From Symbiodinium natans (Eukaryota; Sar; Dinophyceae; Suessiales; Symbiodiniaceae): DNA of 64,000 nt. Shown one piece after another: positions 25,872 through 37,460 of the stretch. The DNA lies in contig CAJNDS010000857.1 of NCBI GenBank assembly GCA_905221605.1, positions 284,817 through 348,816 of the forward strand. Reading direction: 5' to 3'. Numbering within the stretch: the stretch's first letter is position 1; each line of letters opens with the position of its first letter. Position numbers and translations under genes: made by a program. The notes beneath the pieces are model-generated. The model saw only the letters and a program-made list of their open reading frames with translations, was not told the DNA's origin and searched no databases.

Positions 25872-26413
25872 GGTCTGGGTTTACAAGAGCCTGGGCCCAG
25901 AAACCCCATAAGAGGGATCTGCACGACATAACTGTGCTGGAGGAGCTGGTGCTAGTGGCACCCCTGCTTGCAAGTGCCGTGGCCAGGTTGGTGGGTGGGT
26001 GGACGGATGGCCATTCTGAAATCCAACCCAAGCTTCCTGTCCCGCCACCAGAAACCCTGCCACATAGTGAGGACATCTTGGCCAGGTAGCAAAGCAAGAG
26101 AATGGCGCTCTCTGGCGCGGCTGTAGCTGCTACTCTGTCACTGTAAACCCTAAACCCTAGACCCTGAACCCTAAACCTAACCCCCTAGCCCTAAACCCTA
26201 AACCCGAGAGATTCCTGGACACAAAGCCCCTGCACCCTGGCACCTCCGAACCCTCAACCCGCAGCACCTCCCAACCCCAATCCCTACAAAACCCTAAACA
26301 GCCCTAAACCCTAAATCCTAAACCCTAAACCCCTAAACCCCTAAACCCTAAACCCTAAACCCTAAACCCTAAACCCTAAACCCCTCAAAAGCCTCAGAGT
26401 TCCTGGCTGCAGC

Positions 26414-26445
26414 CCTCCGGACGTTCGGACGGCCGGGTCGGAGAC
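26414..26445 (-). CDS. Unidentified exon 3 of a phase-linked set
   Basis: Reads VSDPAVRTSG plus two bases, with a CCAG acceptor and a GC donor. Phase-compatible with 27319-27387. Short, so moderate support only. Confidence 0.38.
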
Positions 26446-26548
26446 CTGGCACACAATTTGGGTGATGGGGCTCAGGGTTCGGGTTTCCGGGTTTAGGGTT
26501 TAGGGTTTAGGGTTAGGGTTTAGGGTTTCGGGTTTCGGGTTTGGAGTT

Positions 26549-26675
26549 CGGGGTTTAGGGCTTAGGGCTTAGGGCTTAGGGCTTAGGGCTTAGGGCTTAG
26601 GGCTTAGGGCTTAGGGCTTAGGGCTTAGGGCTTAGGGCTTAGGGCTTAGGGCTTAGGGTTTAGGGTTTAGGGTTT
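26549..26675 (+). repeat. Variant array (TTAGGGC)n
   Basis: About 15 GCTTAGG-type heptamers, then three TTTAGGG. Confidence 0.93.
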
Positions 26676-26829
26676 AGTCAAGGGAGGATGCAGGTGACTA
26701 GTAAAGTGGTGTCGTTCATATGTGAGGGAGCGTCCGCTCCATGTGGCAAGGATCTAAGAGGTCATGATGTAAGGTCAGATTGCTACACACAGAGAGAAAA
26801 CTACACATTCATGTTAGTCCCGATATGAG

Positions 26830-27062
26830 AATCACTTGTAAGTGCCCCGGAAGTACCATGTAAGTTGCTGCGCATCGGAATACTATCTAAGCACCATTGT
26901 AAGCACCGTGTAAGCTCCATGTAAGCACGACATAAGCACCATGTAAGCACAATGTAAGCACCACGTGATGAGAACTAAAAAGTGCTGTGCGCGCACTATG
27001 CAAGCGCCATGTAAGCACAATGTAAGCACCAAGTCAGCAACATGCAAGCACCTGTAAGCAAT
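26830..27062 (+). repeat. Minisatellite of ATGTAAGCACC
   Basis: Some 17-20 imperfect copies of an 11-12 bp unit (CACCATGTAAGCACAATGTA). Flanked by unique sequence rather than telomeric repeats. Confidence 0.65.
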
Positions 27063-27318
27063 GCCCTTATGTTGGGAACACCTGGTTTGGAACACCCCGA
27101 CTGATGAAGACCTTCCAACTACTGCACACATGCGCAGGCTTGTCTTAGCGAAAAGAAAAGAAACTATGAACCCTAAACTCCCAGATTTGTTTCTTGGATG
27201 CCCTAAACTCCCGCAACTCCCCAACACTTAAGGGTTTTTGGATGTCTCGGGCGGGGTGGGGCATGGGGTGGGGGGGCAGGGGGGATGGGGAGGGGTGGGG
27301 GGGCTTGGGGACCCTCAC

Positions 27319-27387
27319 CTCACATTCTGAGAGCCCTGCCGAGCGGGTGATCTGAGGCCGCGGGGTGCGTGGGCTGTCGTCGCCCTC
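27319..27387 (-). CDS. Unidentified exon 2 of a phase-linked set
   Basis: Twenty-three codons, beginning EGDDSPRTPRPQ and ending LSECE, with a TGCAG acceptor and GAG before GTGAGG as donor. Phase 0 at both ends, so it joins 27617-27670 cleanly. Polar and proline-rich. Confidence 0.5.
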
Positions 27388-27412
27388 CTGCAGGCTTTGG
27401 GGTTTGGGGTTT

Positions 27413-27553
27413 AGGGTTTTAGGTTTAGGGTTTAGGGTTTAGGGTTTAGGGTTTAGGGTTTAGGGTTTAGGGTTTAGGGTTTAGGGTTTAGGGTTTAGGG
27501 TTTAGGGTTTAGGGGTAGGGTTTAGCATCTAGGGTTTAGGGTTTAGGGTTTGG
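27413..27553 (+). repeat. Telomeric array inside an intron
   Basis: About 17 heptamers between the exon at 27319-27387 and the remaining half of a TTGGGATGTTCC-family element. Confidence 0.94.
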
Positions 27554-27559
27554 GGTTAT

Positions 27560-27620
27560 TAGCAGCCCCTTATGAGAATCCCAACTAAGGAGCTGCGAGT
27601 CTAAGGGGGGAAGATCCCAA
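27560..27620 (-). mobile_element. TTGGGATGTTCC-family element fragment at an exon edge
   Basis: On the minus strand it starts TTGGGATCTTCCCCCCTTAG exactly where an exon ends, with GA as donor. The other half has been replaced by telomeric heptamers (27413-27552). Confidence 0.42.
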
Positions 27621-27670
27621 CAAGCTCTTGAGGCCTCGAAAGTCTGGAGCTGGACTGTCTCGCCCGGATC
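27617..27670 (-). CDS. Unidentified exon 1 of a phase-linked set
   Basis: Eighteen codons reading DPGETVQLQTFEASRACW, between a CCCAG acceptor and a GA donor (TTGG before GATCTTCC). The donor is the first base of a TTGGGATGTTCC-family element. Phase 0 at both ends. Protein not recognised. Confidence 0.5.
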
Positions 27671-27969
27671 CTGGGAAACTTCGGGTTTTCGGGCTTAGGG
27701 TTTAGGGCTTAGGGTTTAGGGTTTAGGGTTTAGGGTTTAGGGTTTAGGGTTTAGGGTTTAGGGTTTAGGGTTTAGGGTTTAGGGTTTAGGGTTAGGGCTC
27801 AGTTCTGGCTACCTTTAGCCCTACAAAAAAAACTAAAACCCTTAAGTTTCGGGACTTGCGTTAGGGCTACCTTTACCTACCCGGGAGCCCCCTAAACCCT
27901 AAGGCCCTGTCGGGACTTGGGTTGAAGGGTCAAAGATCTCGGTCGCTTGGACTTAGAATCTTGGAGGGC

Positions 27970-28074
27970 CAGCAACCATGCTAATTACTATACAGGCACC
28001 CTTCTGTCGGTTGGTTTCTTTATAAGGGAACCTTGAACTCAAAAAAACAGGGAACAAGGGTACCACCGCGTCAC
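27970..28074 (-). mobile_element. Diverged copy of the GGTAGCC introner-like element
   Basis: Shares internal landmarks with the other two copies: a GGTTGGTT/TTTATAAGGGAACC core and GGGTACCACCGCGTCACCAAG at the right end. The left terminal repeat is degraded (CAGCAACCATGC). The minus-strand start is CCTTG before GTGACG, again a possible GT donor. Confidence 0.45.
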
Positions 28075-28392
28075 CAAGGTATTCGAGGGTTGGGAATTTC
28101 AGGCTTGGGGTCTAGGAGTGTTCCTTCTTCTGGTGTGCGACCGAGGATTGAGGGGCTGGTAGAGGGTTTAGGGCTTAGAATTTTCGGGGCTAGGGGCTGG
28201 GGAGGGGTTTGGGGGGGTTATGGGTTGCTAGCTTTGGGGCTTCAGGGCTCACAAGATCCTTAGGGCTGCTGTTGAGGTGTTAGGGCTTAGGGTTTAGGGC
28301 GGGGTTCGGGCTCAGGGCTTAGGGCTTAGGGTTTTGGGTTTAGGGTTTCGGGTTTCGTGGGGTTTGTTGCTCCTCCATTAGCATTCCGGTAA

Positions 28393-28428
28393 CTATCTGA
28401 GGGGCCAGTCCACAAAGGCGAACTTTCC
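28393..28428 (-). CDS. Short terminal exon, unidentified
   Basis: After a CTGAG acceptor it reads GKFAFVDWPLR and a stop. The exon at 29536-29600 lies upstream on the same strand and may belong to the same gene. Confidence 0.38.
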   Translation of the reverse strand, partial: GKFAFVDWPLR

Positions 28429-28852
28429 CTCAGAGGGCTTCGGGGGTCCCTGAGCTCGGAGGGTTTGGGGTTTCGGGTTTCGGGTTTAGGGTTTAGGGTT
28501 TAGGGTTTAGGGTTTACGGTTTACGGTTTCGGGCTTAGGGTTCTGCAGGTCACCTCGGGTTGACTGCCTCCCTTTTTTTTGTGATGGCCTAAAGGGACAA
28601 AGGGAATGGGGTGGTACCCGATACTGGTCAGTTCAATTATGGTCCCTTTTGGGGTGTATCCGAAAAACCCTGAACTGCACCCTAACCCTAAACCCTAAAC
28701 CCTAAACCCTAAACCCGAGCGCCCGACAGAGAGAGGCGACACAAGCCGCACAAAGTCGCCATTTGGTGCCTGGGGGGGGTGGGGGCTTCTGTCACAGTTC
28801 TGCGGCTTGGGGCTGATGGTCTTGGCAGGAGGGAGAATGTTTTTGAGGGATT

Positions 28853-28972
28853 AAGGGTTTAGGGTTTAGGGTTTAGGGTTTAGGGTTTAGGGTTTAGGGT
28901 TTAGGGTTTAGGGTTTAGGGTTTAGGGTTTAGGGTTTAGGGTTTAGGGTTTAGGGTTTAGGGTTTAGGGTTA
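28853..28972 (+). repeat. Telomeric array (TTTAGGG)n
   Basis: Seventeen near-perfect heptamers. Confidence 0.95.
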
Positions 28973-29535
28973 GGAGCCAAAGGGCTTTGAGGTATTAAGG
29001 GTGAAGATTCAGGAGTCTGGAGGTTTCAAAACCTTTAGGCTTTGTGTTTAGGGGACCGAACCCCAAGCCCTAGACCAGAAACCTCATCACCTACAACCCA
29101 TCCAGGCCTGCGGGGCGCAGGGCCCAGGCAACGAGGTTTAGGGCTAAAGACCCCCGTAAATAAGGAAAAGCCCGTCGCCAAAATGGTCCTAAATTCAGGG
29201 GTCCTGGGGCTCTCTGGGTTACATTTACAAGCCAGCCCCGGACACCCCTCCAAACAGCAATCTTCAGAATACTGTAAACCCAAAACGTTGACAAACCACC
29301 CTCTAAACCCCCAAACTGCCGAAACTGCAGGCCCACAGTGTTGGAGCACAGGCTTGAACAGCGCGCACCACCCCAGTTCTTCCACGCTTGCTCGCCCAGA
29401 CGCTCTGAATTTGACTTACTAGAAGCCGGAGAAAAGCACATGACAGTTGAGTAGCCCTAAACCTGAAACCCTAAACCCTAAACTCTAAACCCTAAATCCC
29501 TAAACCCTAGCCCCCCGACAGCAAACCCCGAGCTC

Positions 29536-29600
29536 TTGAGGTCCCCGGCATGCAGGTAATTGCTGTTCGACCGGAGGGCAACAATGAAGTCCTGCTCTGC
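29536..29600 (-). CDS. Unidentified exon
   Basis: After a CCAAG acceptor before G it reads AEQDFIVALRSNSNYLHAGD, then L. Well-formed, repeat-free coding sequence. The donor is probably GA (CTCAA before GAGC). Family not recognised. Confidence 0.48.
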
Positions 29601-29842
29601 CTTGGCAGAGAAACCGGAGGCCGCTGGTGATTGGAGCTTAGGGCTTAGGGTTCTTGAGCTTTGGGAAATGTGAACCCTAAACCCTCAACCCTCAACCCTA
29701 AACCCTAAACCCTAAACTCTAAACCCCCTTCAATCGCTCAGGGCTTCAAGTGTGTGACCTTCCCGGCTTCCGGCGGAAAGCTGCAAGCATCGCTTAAGGC
29801 TTGCGGCCCTACACCCAGATCCCAAAAAGACGAACCCAGAGA

Positions 29843-29935
29843 CTCCAATACCCCTTAACTAAGGAATATTCCTTAACGTATAAGAGGGTTCCTTGTATGG
29901 TTTAAAGAATGTTCCTTAATTAAGGGGTATTGGAG
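29843..29935. mobile_element. Hairpin element CTCCAATACCCCTTAA...
   Basis: Outer 25 bp match as inverted repeats with about one mismatch (CTCCAATACCCCTTAACTAA against TTAATTAAGGGGTATTGGAG). No coding capacity; MITE-like or a folded-back repeat. Confidence 0.5.
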
Positions 29936-30407
29936 CCTCTGAGAACCCCAAACCCTATTTAATATAACTTCGTCCTCAGAACCTGCCGCTCATGGGATAC
30001 GGCCCACTGCACTGCTTCCCCCAAGGTTCCCTTCTAGTTTCGGGTTTACGGTGTGGTTGATTTTTCTTTCGCTTTGTTTTTTGGGGTGAGGGGGGGACGG
30101 GGGGGGTCGGGGGGGTTGAGGGAATTTCATTTCTGCTTATGCAGTTGGCGGAAGCCTCACTGTCGCCCAACCCAGCCCGATACCCCTAGATGCAAGAATT
30201 GACCCAGGTTGTCCTGGGGTTACGACTTTAAATTAAGGTACACTCCTGCATGAAAGGTTATTGAGCATCTCTGGGCAATCCCGAAAACTAAACCCTAAAC
30301 CCTGAACCCTAAACCCTAAACCCTAAACGCTAAACCCTAAACCCCAATCCCTGAGACCTGGCTCGCTCTCCTTTTGTCTTGCTTGGGCGGGGCAGGCTTG
30401 GCGGATC

Positions 30408-33400
30408 TCAGCGATAGCGGCGGAGTCGCAGGAGGCTGTGGCGACCTTGGGGGCGAACTTGGGGCTTTGGCAGGGTTTAGGGCTTAGGGCCTTAGAGCTT
30501 TCGCACAGGTTGCTCGTCGAGAATTTACGGTGCAGTTGGGGATCTCTTGAAGGGCGTTAGAGGGGGGGACATGGGGGTTGCATGGGGTCTTCCTGAAAGG
30601 AATGTGGTTTTGGGGGAGTAGGGCTTGTTTTTGAGGGTGAGGATTTGCGAGTGAGGGCTTCGGGGGTCCCTAGTCCTTCAAGCCTAAACCCTAAACTGTT
30701 TCCGGGCCATCGCGTCTTTCAGAATTGCAAGGATGCAAAGAGGAAGCGATTTATGTCCGAACCCCCGGCACAAACACAGCTAACCACCCAAACCCTACAC
30801 CCTAAACCCAAAAACCCTAAACCCAAAATCCTAAACCCAAAAACCCTAAACCCTAAACCCCAGATGACAACCCAGCCATGACGCGGTAGGCGGCACGGTA
30901 CGATGGCCGGAGCTTGGTGGCCCTCTTGCCCTTCTTGAGAAGGCCACGGGCCTCAACGTCTTTCTGTTGCTAGGTTTTAGGGTTTCGGGCTTCGGGCTTA
31001 GGGCTTAGGGTTTAGGGCTTAGGGCTTAGGGCTTAGGGCTGAGGGCTGAGGGCTTGGGGCTTGGGGCGTAGGGCTTATGCGGTGAAGCATTCGGGAATCA
31101 AGGTTTCGGGCCTACGATTCAAGGGGAACTGAAGAAAATATCTTCCAAAATCTCCAAACCCTAAACCCTAAACCTGTACATCTTCATGCCTAGCGAGGCC
31201 TTCTTGCCAGCCGCCGTCAGCCCGCGTAGCTCGCGGTGCTTCATCACGGGCTTGCAGATCCTTCAAAGGGCCCTTGCTACCACCCTCCTAAACCCTGAGC
31301 CCTAACCCTAAACCCTAAAGCATGAACCCTGAACCCTGAACCCTAAACAATCAGCCCCTAAGCCCTGCACCCAGCCCCAAGACCCTCAACCGTTCGGTCC
31401 AGTTGATGCGCGGATCGTCGCGGACGGTCCTTGGAAGGGCTTCGTTCCCGGCATCGGTGGTTGTTGGGCTGTTGGGGGCGTTGGGCACCTAAACTCTGCA
31501 TCCTAACACCTAAGATCCAAAACCCCTAAACCCCCCTAAGCCCCTGAAAGGGCAAATGCAACTTGTCTCGGTTCGTTTCAAGAAGGCAATGGCTTCACAA
31601 TTTGGGTGTTAGATTTCAGGGTTTACGGTTAGGTTTAGGCTGGGAGAGCAAAGAGCAAGCCCCTGTGCGCTCGTCATTATACGGGAGATGTGCTCTAGAG
31701 GAACAGAAGAGATCCAAATATGCCCATGAGTTATACTTCTCCTGGGTTCCTTATCATAAGACGCCCTAAACCCTAAACCCTAAACCCTAAACCCTAAACC
31801 CTAAACCCTAAACCCTAAACCCCTCTTTTTTAGGGGTACTTAAGAAACGGACCGCGACTTAGAGAACTGACCATGTGGCTACGCTTCGGACCATTCAGCC
31901 GACCACAGGCCTCCACTCCCAAACACTTCAGCTGGCCCCCAAGACTGCAGTTTAGGGTTTAGGGTTTAGGGTTTAGGGTTTAGGGTTTAGGGTTTAGGGT
32001 TTAGGGTTTGGGGTTTAGGGTTTAGGGTTTAGGATTTAGGGTTTAGGGTTCAGGGTTTAGGGTTTAGGTTTGGGATTTGGGTTGGGATGTTCCCCCTTAT
32101 ACTAACAGCTCTTCAATAGGGATTAGAATTTGTGGCTAAGAGAATCCCTGTGAAGGACTGTTGGTATGAGAGGAACATCCCAAGATTCAGGCCCAAACCC
32201 TAAACAAGTGCAAGGTCTAGGGCCTGGGGGGACTAGGTGGCCGTGGGAAAGTGGGGCCGAGGGAGGGTCTTGGGAGGGTCTTGGAGGGCCTCCCTGTTAT
32301 CGCATGGCTTTGGGGTAATTGGTGAGTTTGGGGTGCACCCAGAAAGTCCCAAAATCCTGCGACAAAAACAACCCCGCAAGATTGGACTGGCAAGTTGAGG
32401 CTAGGGCTTGTGGTAGGGATCCACCATGACAACTTCAAACCACTTGTGCACGGCATCCTGAAATCGAAGGCTCCAGGGCTCAGGGTCCACCATCAGAGTG
32501 GATTCTTATGCTCGTGGTTCGGTTTTTTGGGAAGGTTTCAGGGGGGAGTAGTTGTGCGATCGAGGTTTGTCAGTCGTGGTCGCCCAGCTTAAGTGCAGCC
32601 CGAGCCACTGGTGTGCTTGTTTAGGGCTTTACATGGGTAGTTCTTTAGATTCGGGTCTTATAATCCGGCACCCTTTTGGCAAGGAATCCCCAAGAAGGGG
32701 CCGTAATTTAGAGAACTACCCACGTAGCATCCTAGAATGCAACTGCTCGCAGCATCCATAGGGCAGGCCGGCCTGGGCCACCCAATAGGAGTTCAGCACT
32801 CGGAGCCCTGGGCCAGGGTTCAGGGTTCAGGGTTCAGGGTTCAGGGTTAGGGTTGAGGGTTTAGGGTTTAGGGTTTAGGGTTTAGGGTTTAGGGTTTAGG
32901 GTTTAGGGTTTAGGGTTTAGGGTTTAGGGCTTAGGGGTTTCGGAGTGTTTAGGGTTGCGGGCTTGGGGGGTTTGGGGTTTAGGCTTTCGGGGTCAAGGGG
33001 GTTTAGGGTCCCTCTGGCGATCCCCTGCTCAGCCCCCAAAGCCCAATGTACCGACGTTCCCTCACCACCCCTCGCTCTTAAGCACCAATCATGAGGGGCA
33101 AGGGCCGCCCTTCAGCAGGCCCGACAACTCGTTAGAGTCGTTGAGGCTAGGGCATTTCGGATTTAAGGTTTGGCGTTGACCCTAAACCCTGAAGCCTACA
33201 TCCTAAACCCTCAACCTTCAGGGTTTGCCGCACTTCGGTAAGTTGGAGAAAAGCGCACGGCGGTCGGTTGAATGTAACCGCATCCTACATGCCAAACCCT
33301 AAGCCCTAAACCCTAAACCCTAAAGCGCATGGGCTTAGGGTGAAACGTTCACTGCGAAGCTGGCGTCCTCACCCTAAACCGTCGCCAGCCAACCCAGGCT

Positions 33401-36400
33401 GATGATAAAGCATTCGTTCGCACTAATCCTAAACCCTAAGCCCTAAACCCTACACCCTAAACCCTAAACCCTAAGCCCGAAACCTTAATCTGAAACCCGA
33501 AACCGAAAACCTCAACCGCAAGAATCACCAATTGAAAGGCCTCTCTACACATGTAATATCAGTCTTGCGAACCCCCTCAATTCTAAAATCGCAGATCCAG
33601 AATTTGGCAGTGGAAAAACCCGAAACCCTAAAACCATACTCCCTGTAGTTCCTTAATGAAGCCGCGTAACTCCATGTCTCCTAGGGCTTTTCCTCAGAAC
33701 ATCGTATTTAAAACACAAACCTATAAACCCTAAACCCTGAACCCTAAACCCTAAACCCTAAGGGGGCTTTATCGAAACTGCAGAACTTTACAGCCCAAGC
33801 CCTGGGCAGCCGATTTCGGTGCCTCCACACTTTCGGCCGACCCGCTCCTCGGCGATGTTGCGGAGGTTCCTCACGGCCTCGCTGCAGGTCTTCGGGTTCA
33901 GGGTTTCGGGTTTAGGGCCTAGGGTTTAGGGTTTAGGGTTTAGGGTTACGGCACTCAGCCCTAACCCCCAAACCCGACACCCCCCTGAAGCCTAATGGGA
34001 CCAAAAAGGGAGGATGAAACTCTTAGAAAGCTGCGGGCAGCGGGTGTAACTTTTCGGCAGATTTTGGCGAAGGCCCCTGCAAGGACACCTACATAGACAC
34101 TGATGGATCACAGGTCTAGGTGTAGGGCTTGCGCCAATTGCTGAAGGTCCAGAGTTCCCGGTGAGAAGCAAAAGGCCAGCCGAAACCGTCTTGAACACTG
34201 AGCCCCGAGCCCTGAACCCTAAACCCTGAAACCCTGAAACCCTGAGACCCTGAAACACTGAAACCCTGAAACCCTGAAACCCTGAAACCCTGAAGCCCTG
34301 AAACAGACCCTGCACACAGGATCCGGCCTTCCACTTGTTGATACCCTGATTGACGGGCTTGCCGTACACGATGCCCTTGGCCTTGCGTTTGATCGAGATG
34401 ACGACTCGGGGTCGGGGTCGGGTTCAGGGCTTAGGGTTTTGGTTTTGGGGTTGAGAGTTTAGGGTTTAGGGTTTAGGGTTTAGGGTTTAGGGTTTAGGAT
34501 TTCGGGCATGTTTTAGGGCTTGGGGGCTTTTGGCCCCTCCTTCATTCAGTAGTACCGAATATGCCAATGTGCGCATGAATCATACTTCTCGTGGACAGCA
34601 CAACACAACTAACCCTGAACCCTAAACCCTAAACCCCAAACCCTAAGCCCTAAACCCTAAACCCTAAACCCTAAACCCTAAACCCAGCACCCCAGGGCCG
34701 AGCTCCTGGCCACTCTCTTCTTGCGGTCACCGCGCTTGACGCGGACGCGGTAGATGCAGTAGCCCTGCTTCGCCTGCAAGTCGGAGGAGAGTGCCCAACT
34801 CGTAACCCTAAACCTTAGAATCTTCCACCCTTAAACCCTTAAACCCTTAAACCCTTAAACCCTTAAACCCTTAAACCCTTAAACCCTTAAACCCTTAAAC
34901 CCTTAATCCCTTAAACCCTTAAACCCTTAAACCCTTAAACCCTTCAACCTCAGAATCTTCCACCCTTAAGCACAAACCCCCGCCTTGTAGCCGACTTTCC
35001 TTGCCTTGTCGGGGCGTGTAGGCCGGGTGCAGCGATGCACCGCGGGCCTCGCTGGGTTCAGGGGTCGCAAGGTCGGGCTTAGGGCTTAAGTCTTGGGGGG
35101 GGTGGAAGGTCTGGGGCTTTAGGGTGTCCTAAAAAAACCCTAAACCCCTAAACCCCTAAACCCCTAAACCCCTAAACCCCTAAACCCCTAAACCCTAAAC
35201 CCTAAACCCTAAACCCTAAACCCTAAACCACCTTTTGCAGCTTGGGCTTCGGGGGTTTTTAGGGCTTGTGCGCCCCAAACATGAAGCCTTTGATGGTTCA
35301 AAGGGACCCTTACAGGGTTTCGGGTGTAGGGTGTAGGGTTTAGGGTTTAGGGTTTAGGGTTTAGGGTTCAGGGTTTAGGGTTTAGGGTAGGTACCTTGTA
35401 GACACAGCCAGGCTTGCGAAGACTTGCGATGTTTGTGGTTAAGGTCCCTTATATTAACAGTCAAGTAGGGATTAGAATCGGGTTTGTCATAATCCCTATT
35501 CAGGACTGCTGGTATAAGGGGGAACATCCCCAGGTTTAGGGTCTAGGCACCTAAACCCAAAACCCTCCATGTTATTTCATCCCATTGGTTCGTTGGTGGA
35601 CCTGAAATCCCTGCACCCCGCAGAACCCTGAGCCTGCATGAACCCCCCAAAACTCCTGAAACCCTCAATCCTTAAACCCAAGAAGCCCTAAACCTCCCCA
35701 AGCCCTGAGCCCTGATCCCCTCGCCGCTTTCCCCTCAACACCCTAAACCCGAAAGCCTCTAACCCGCGAGAAACACGATAGCAAACGAAATTGCCCAAAA
35801 CTCCTCCAACCCTAAAAGTCCTAGAAGCCCTAAAACCCCTCAAACCCGAAGAACCCCAAAAAAAAAACCTAAGAACAAACACAAAACCCTCAACTAACAA
35901 ACACGATTACAAGCCCCAAAAACCCAGAAAATCCTAAGGACCCCTCCAAAAATCCAAAACCCTACAAACCTCCCTCCCAACAAAAGCTCGGAGCCCCTGA
36001 CAGCTGGCGGAACTCCCAGTTTCGCAGGCGGGCCAGGAAGCGCATCACATCCTGGGCTGTTGGGTGTTGGGGGGGGGGTTTAATTTTAGGGTTCAGGGTT
36101 CAGGGTTCAGGGTTCAGGGTTCAGGGTTCAGGGTTCAGGGTTCAGGGTTGGGGGGCTTGCTGTTTAGGGTTCAGGGTTTAGGGGTTTGGGGTTTCGGGTT
36201 CAGGGTTTAGGGGTTGGGGTCCGCCGACTGACGCATGTTTTGTTTGGGCAGCTGCTCTGATGTAGTTTTATTGGTTTAGGTGGTTATTCTTACGCTGCAG
36301 AACAACCACACGTGGTTTTCTACGGTGGCTAGAGAAACCGGAGGCACTCTAAGATTGCGGCTCAAATAAGAGCAGCTTTGTTCCGTTCGATTCAACATCC

Positions 36401-37117
36401 TTCTTACGCTCTCTTACAAGCAGAGGCATTCTCTGTTGGGGTGCTGCCTCTGCTTGTACCGACGAAGGAGCAAATCCTAGCGCGATTCAGAAACTGGACG
36501 CGATTTCGGAAACCAGGATTCAGGAAACCAGCCCCGCGATTCAGGAAGCCAGGATTCAGGAAATTTTGCGGTTCAGGAAACCAGGATTCAGGAAACTACG
36601 CGATTCAGGAAACTAGCCGATTCAGGCAAACTGAAAACGTGCGATTCAGGAAACTGAAAACACTGGCGGCGTGGATGGGTTTGCGGAGGTGAAAAACGCG
36701 GGGGTGGGGGTGGGGGGTCCCCCGGCAACTTTTCCGTGGAGGAACCCGCAACCCACACAGTGCGACTTCTCGGACCATGATGGGACTTGGGTGAGCATGC
36801 CAGGGTGGAAAGTCGTAAATTTGGGGTTTTTCTGCCCCCCCCCCCCCCCCACCCCCTCCCCCCCAAACCATCATGATATGAAAAAATATGGTATGCTCCT
36901 CATTTGACTGCCGTTAGACATGGGATGGTGGTAAAGATCCCATGACGCATGAAAGCAATGAGGAAACTAGAGGTTTAGGGTTTAGCGCGTACTTCCAGGC
37001 TCGTGGTAGGAAGCGGGAGGCCCGCCACCCACCGCCGCTAGACCCCCAAAAGAACTTCCGTCTGGCGGCCGACTGCTTCTTGCGCCACATCTCTTCCAGG
37101 TACTTGTAGGCCCCCAT
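30408..37117 (-). CDS. RPL15: 60S ribosomal protein eL15, tandem copy A
   Basis: Twelve coding exons assemble to a 206-residue eL15 (usual length about 204), a component of the large ribosomal subunit. Exons: 37070-37117 (MGAYKYLEEMWRKKQS), 35996-36051, 34984-35047, 34711-34773, 34328-34381, 33823-33877, 32773-32807, 32408-32457, 31400-31429, 31200-31260, 30885-30951 and 30408-30445 (ending LRLRRYR-stop). Landmarks: RPTRPDKAR, GKPVNQGINKWK, AEERVGRKCGG, LRVLNSYWV, DPRINW, KHRELRGLTAAGKK. All phases close. Nine donors are GC, the donor after DPRINW is GA, and all acceptors are AG before G. The second exon's donor is GG here but GC in copy B, the only visible splice-site defect. The first coding exon starts 7 nt upstream of the ATG at a CAG acceptor, so a 5' UTR intron exists. 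Confidence 0.93.
32092..32183. mobile_element. TTGGGATGTTCCCCC inverted-repeat element (in eL15 copy A intron)
   Basis: Terminal inverted repeats of about 30 bp (TTGGGATGTTCCCCCTTATA against GAGGAACATCCCAA), with an internal near-palindrome AATAGGGATT/AATCCCT. No coding capacity, so it is MITE-like. Absent from the same intron of copy B. Confidence 0.6.
34826..34948 (-). repeat. Variant array (AAACCCTT)n in eL15 copy A intron
   Basis: Fourteen octamers. The matching intron of copy B instead has CCCTAAA heptamers (45008-45112). Confidence 0.93.
35435..35530. mobile_element. TTGGGATGTTCC-family element (in eL15 copy A intron)
   Basis: Left end degraded (GGTTAAGGTCCCTTATATTA). The right end is intact (CTGGTATAAGGGGGAACATC), as is the internal ATAATCCCTATT. 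Located in the intron between the RPTRPDK exon and the exon before it. Confidence 0.5.
36478..36662 (+). repeat. Minisatellite of GATTCAGGAAACCAG
   Basis: About ten imperfect copies of a 15-20 bp GCGATTCAGGAAACCAG unit inside the first coding intron of eL15 copy A. The 104-aa plus-strand ORF over it is a repeat translation. Confidence 0.65.
36711..36863 (+). repeat. TTTTCCGTGGAGGA repeat with C-rich tail, second copy
   Basis: CAACTTTTCCGTGGAGGAAC, then CCGCAACCCACACAG; unique sequence to 36833; then poly-C. Lies in the first coding intron of eL15 copy A and is absent from copy B. Confidence 0.55.
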
Positions 37118-37294
37118 GATGCGCCTGGTTTTGGCTCAGAGTTTTGTGGGACTGGGAACGAAGGTCGAGGCCTGAGGCCCTGCACCCTCAACCCGCTTTT
37201 CTTTTTACTTCCAAGGACGGTTGGCCCAAATCGACACTCATTGCGCCGATGCACGGCCACTTTCCCCCTGTGCGAGCTCTCCGCGCGCAAAAGT

Positions 37295-37322
37295 GGGGGG
37301 GGGGGGGGGGGGGGGGGGGGGG
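37295..37322 (+). repeat. Poly-G run
   Basis: About 28 G between eL15 copy A and its upstream conserved block. Confidence 0.85.
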
Positions 37323-37460
37323 ACGGGGTGAACGCCGAAACCTCAAACCGAAGACCCTGACCCTCAACCCTCGACCTAAACCCTGTTCTTTTACTTGGTT
37401 CGGCACAAGGGTGTTGGGGGGTCTTGGGTGGTCCTCAAACCCCAAACCCCAAACCCAAAA

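Noticed and set aside
29042-29441. ORFs of 116-126 aa on both strands
   Set aside because: Three overlapping frames on opposite strands, proline-rich, with no domain and no splice-bounded segment that stands out.
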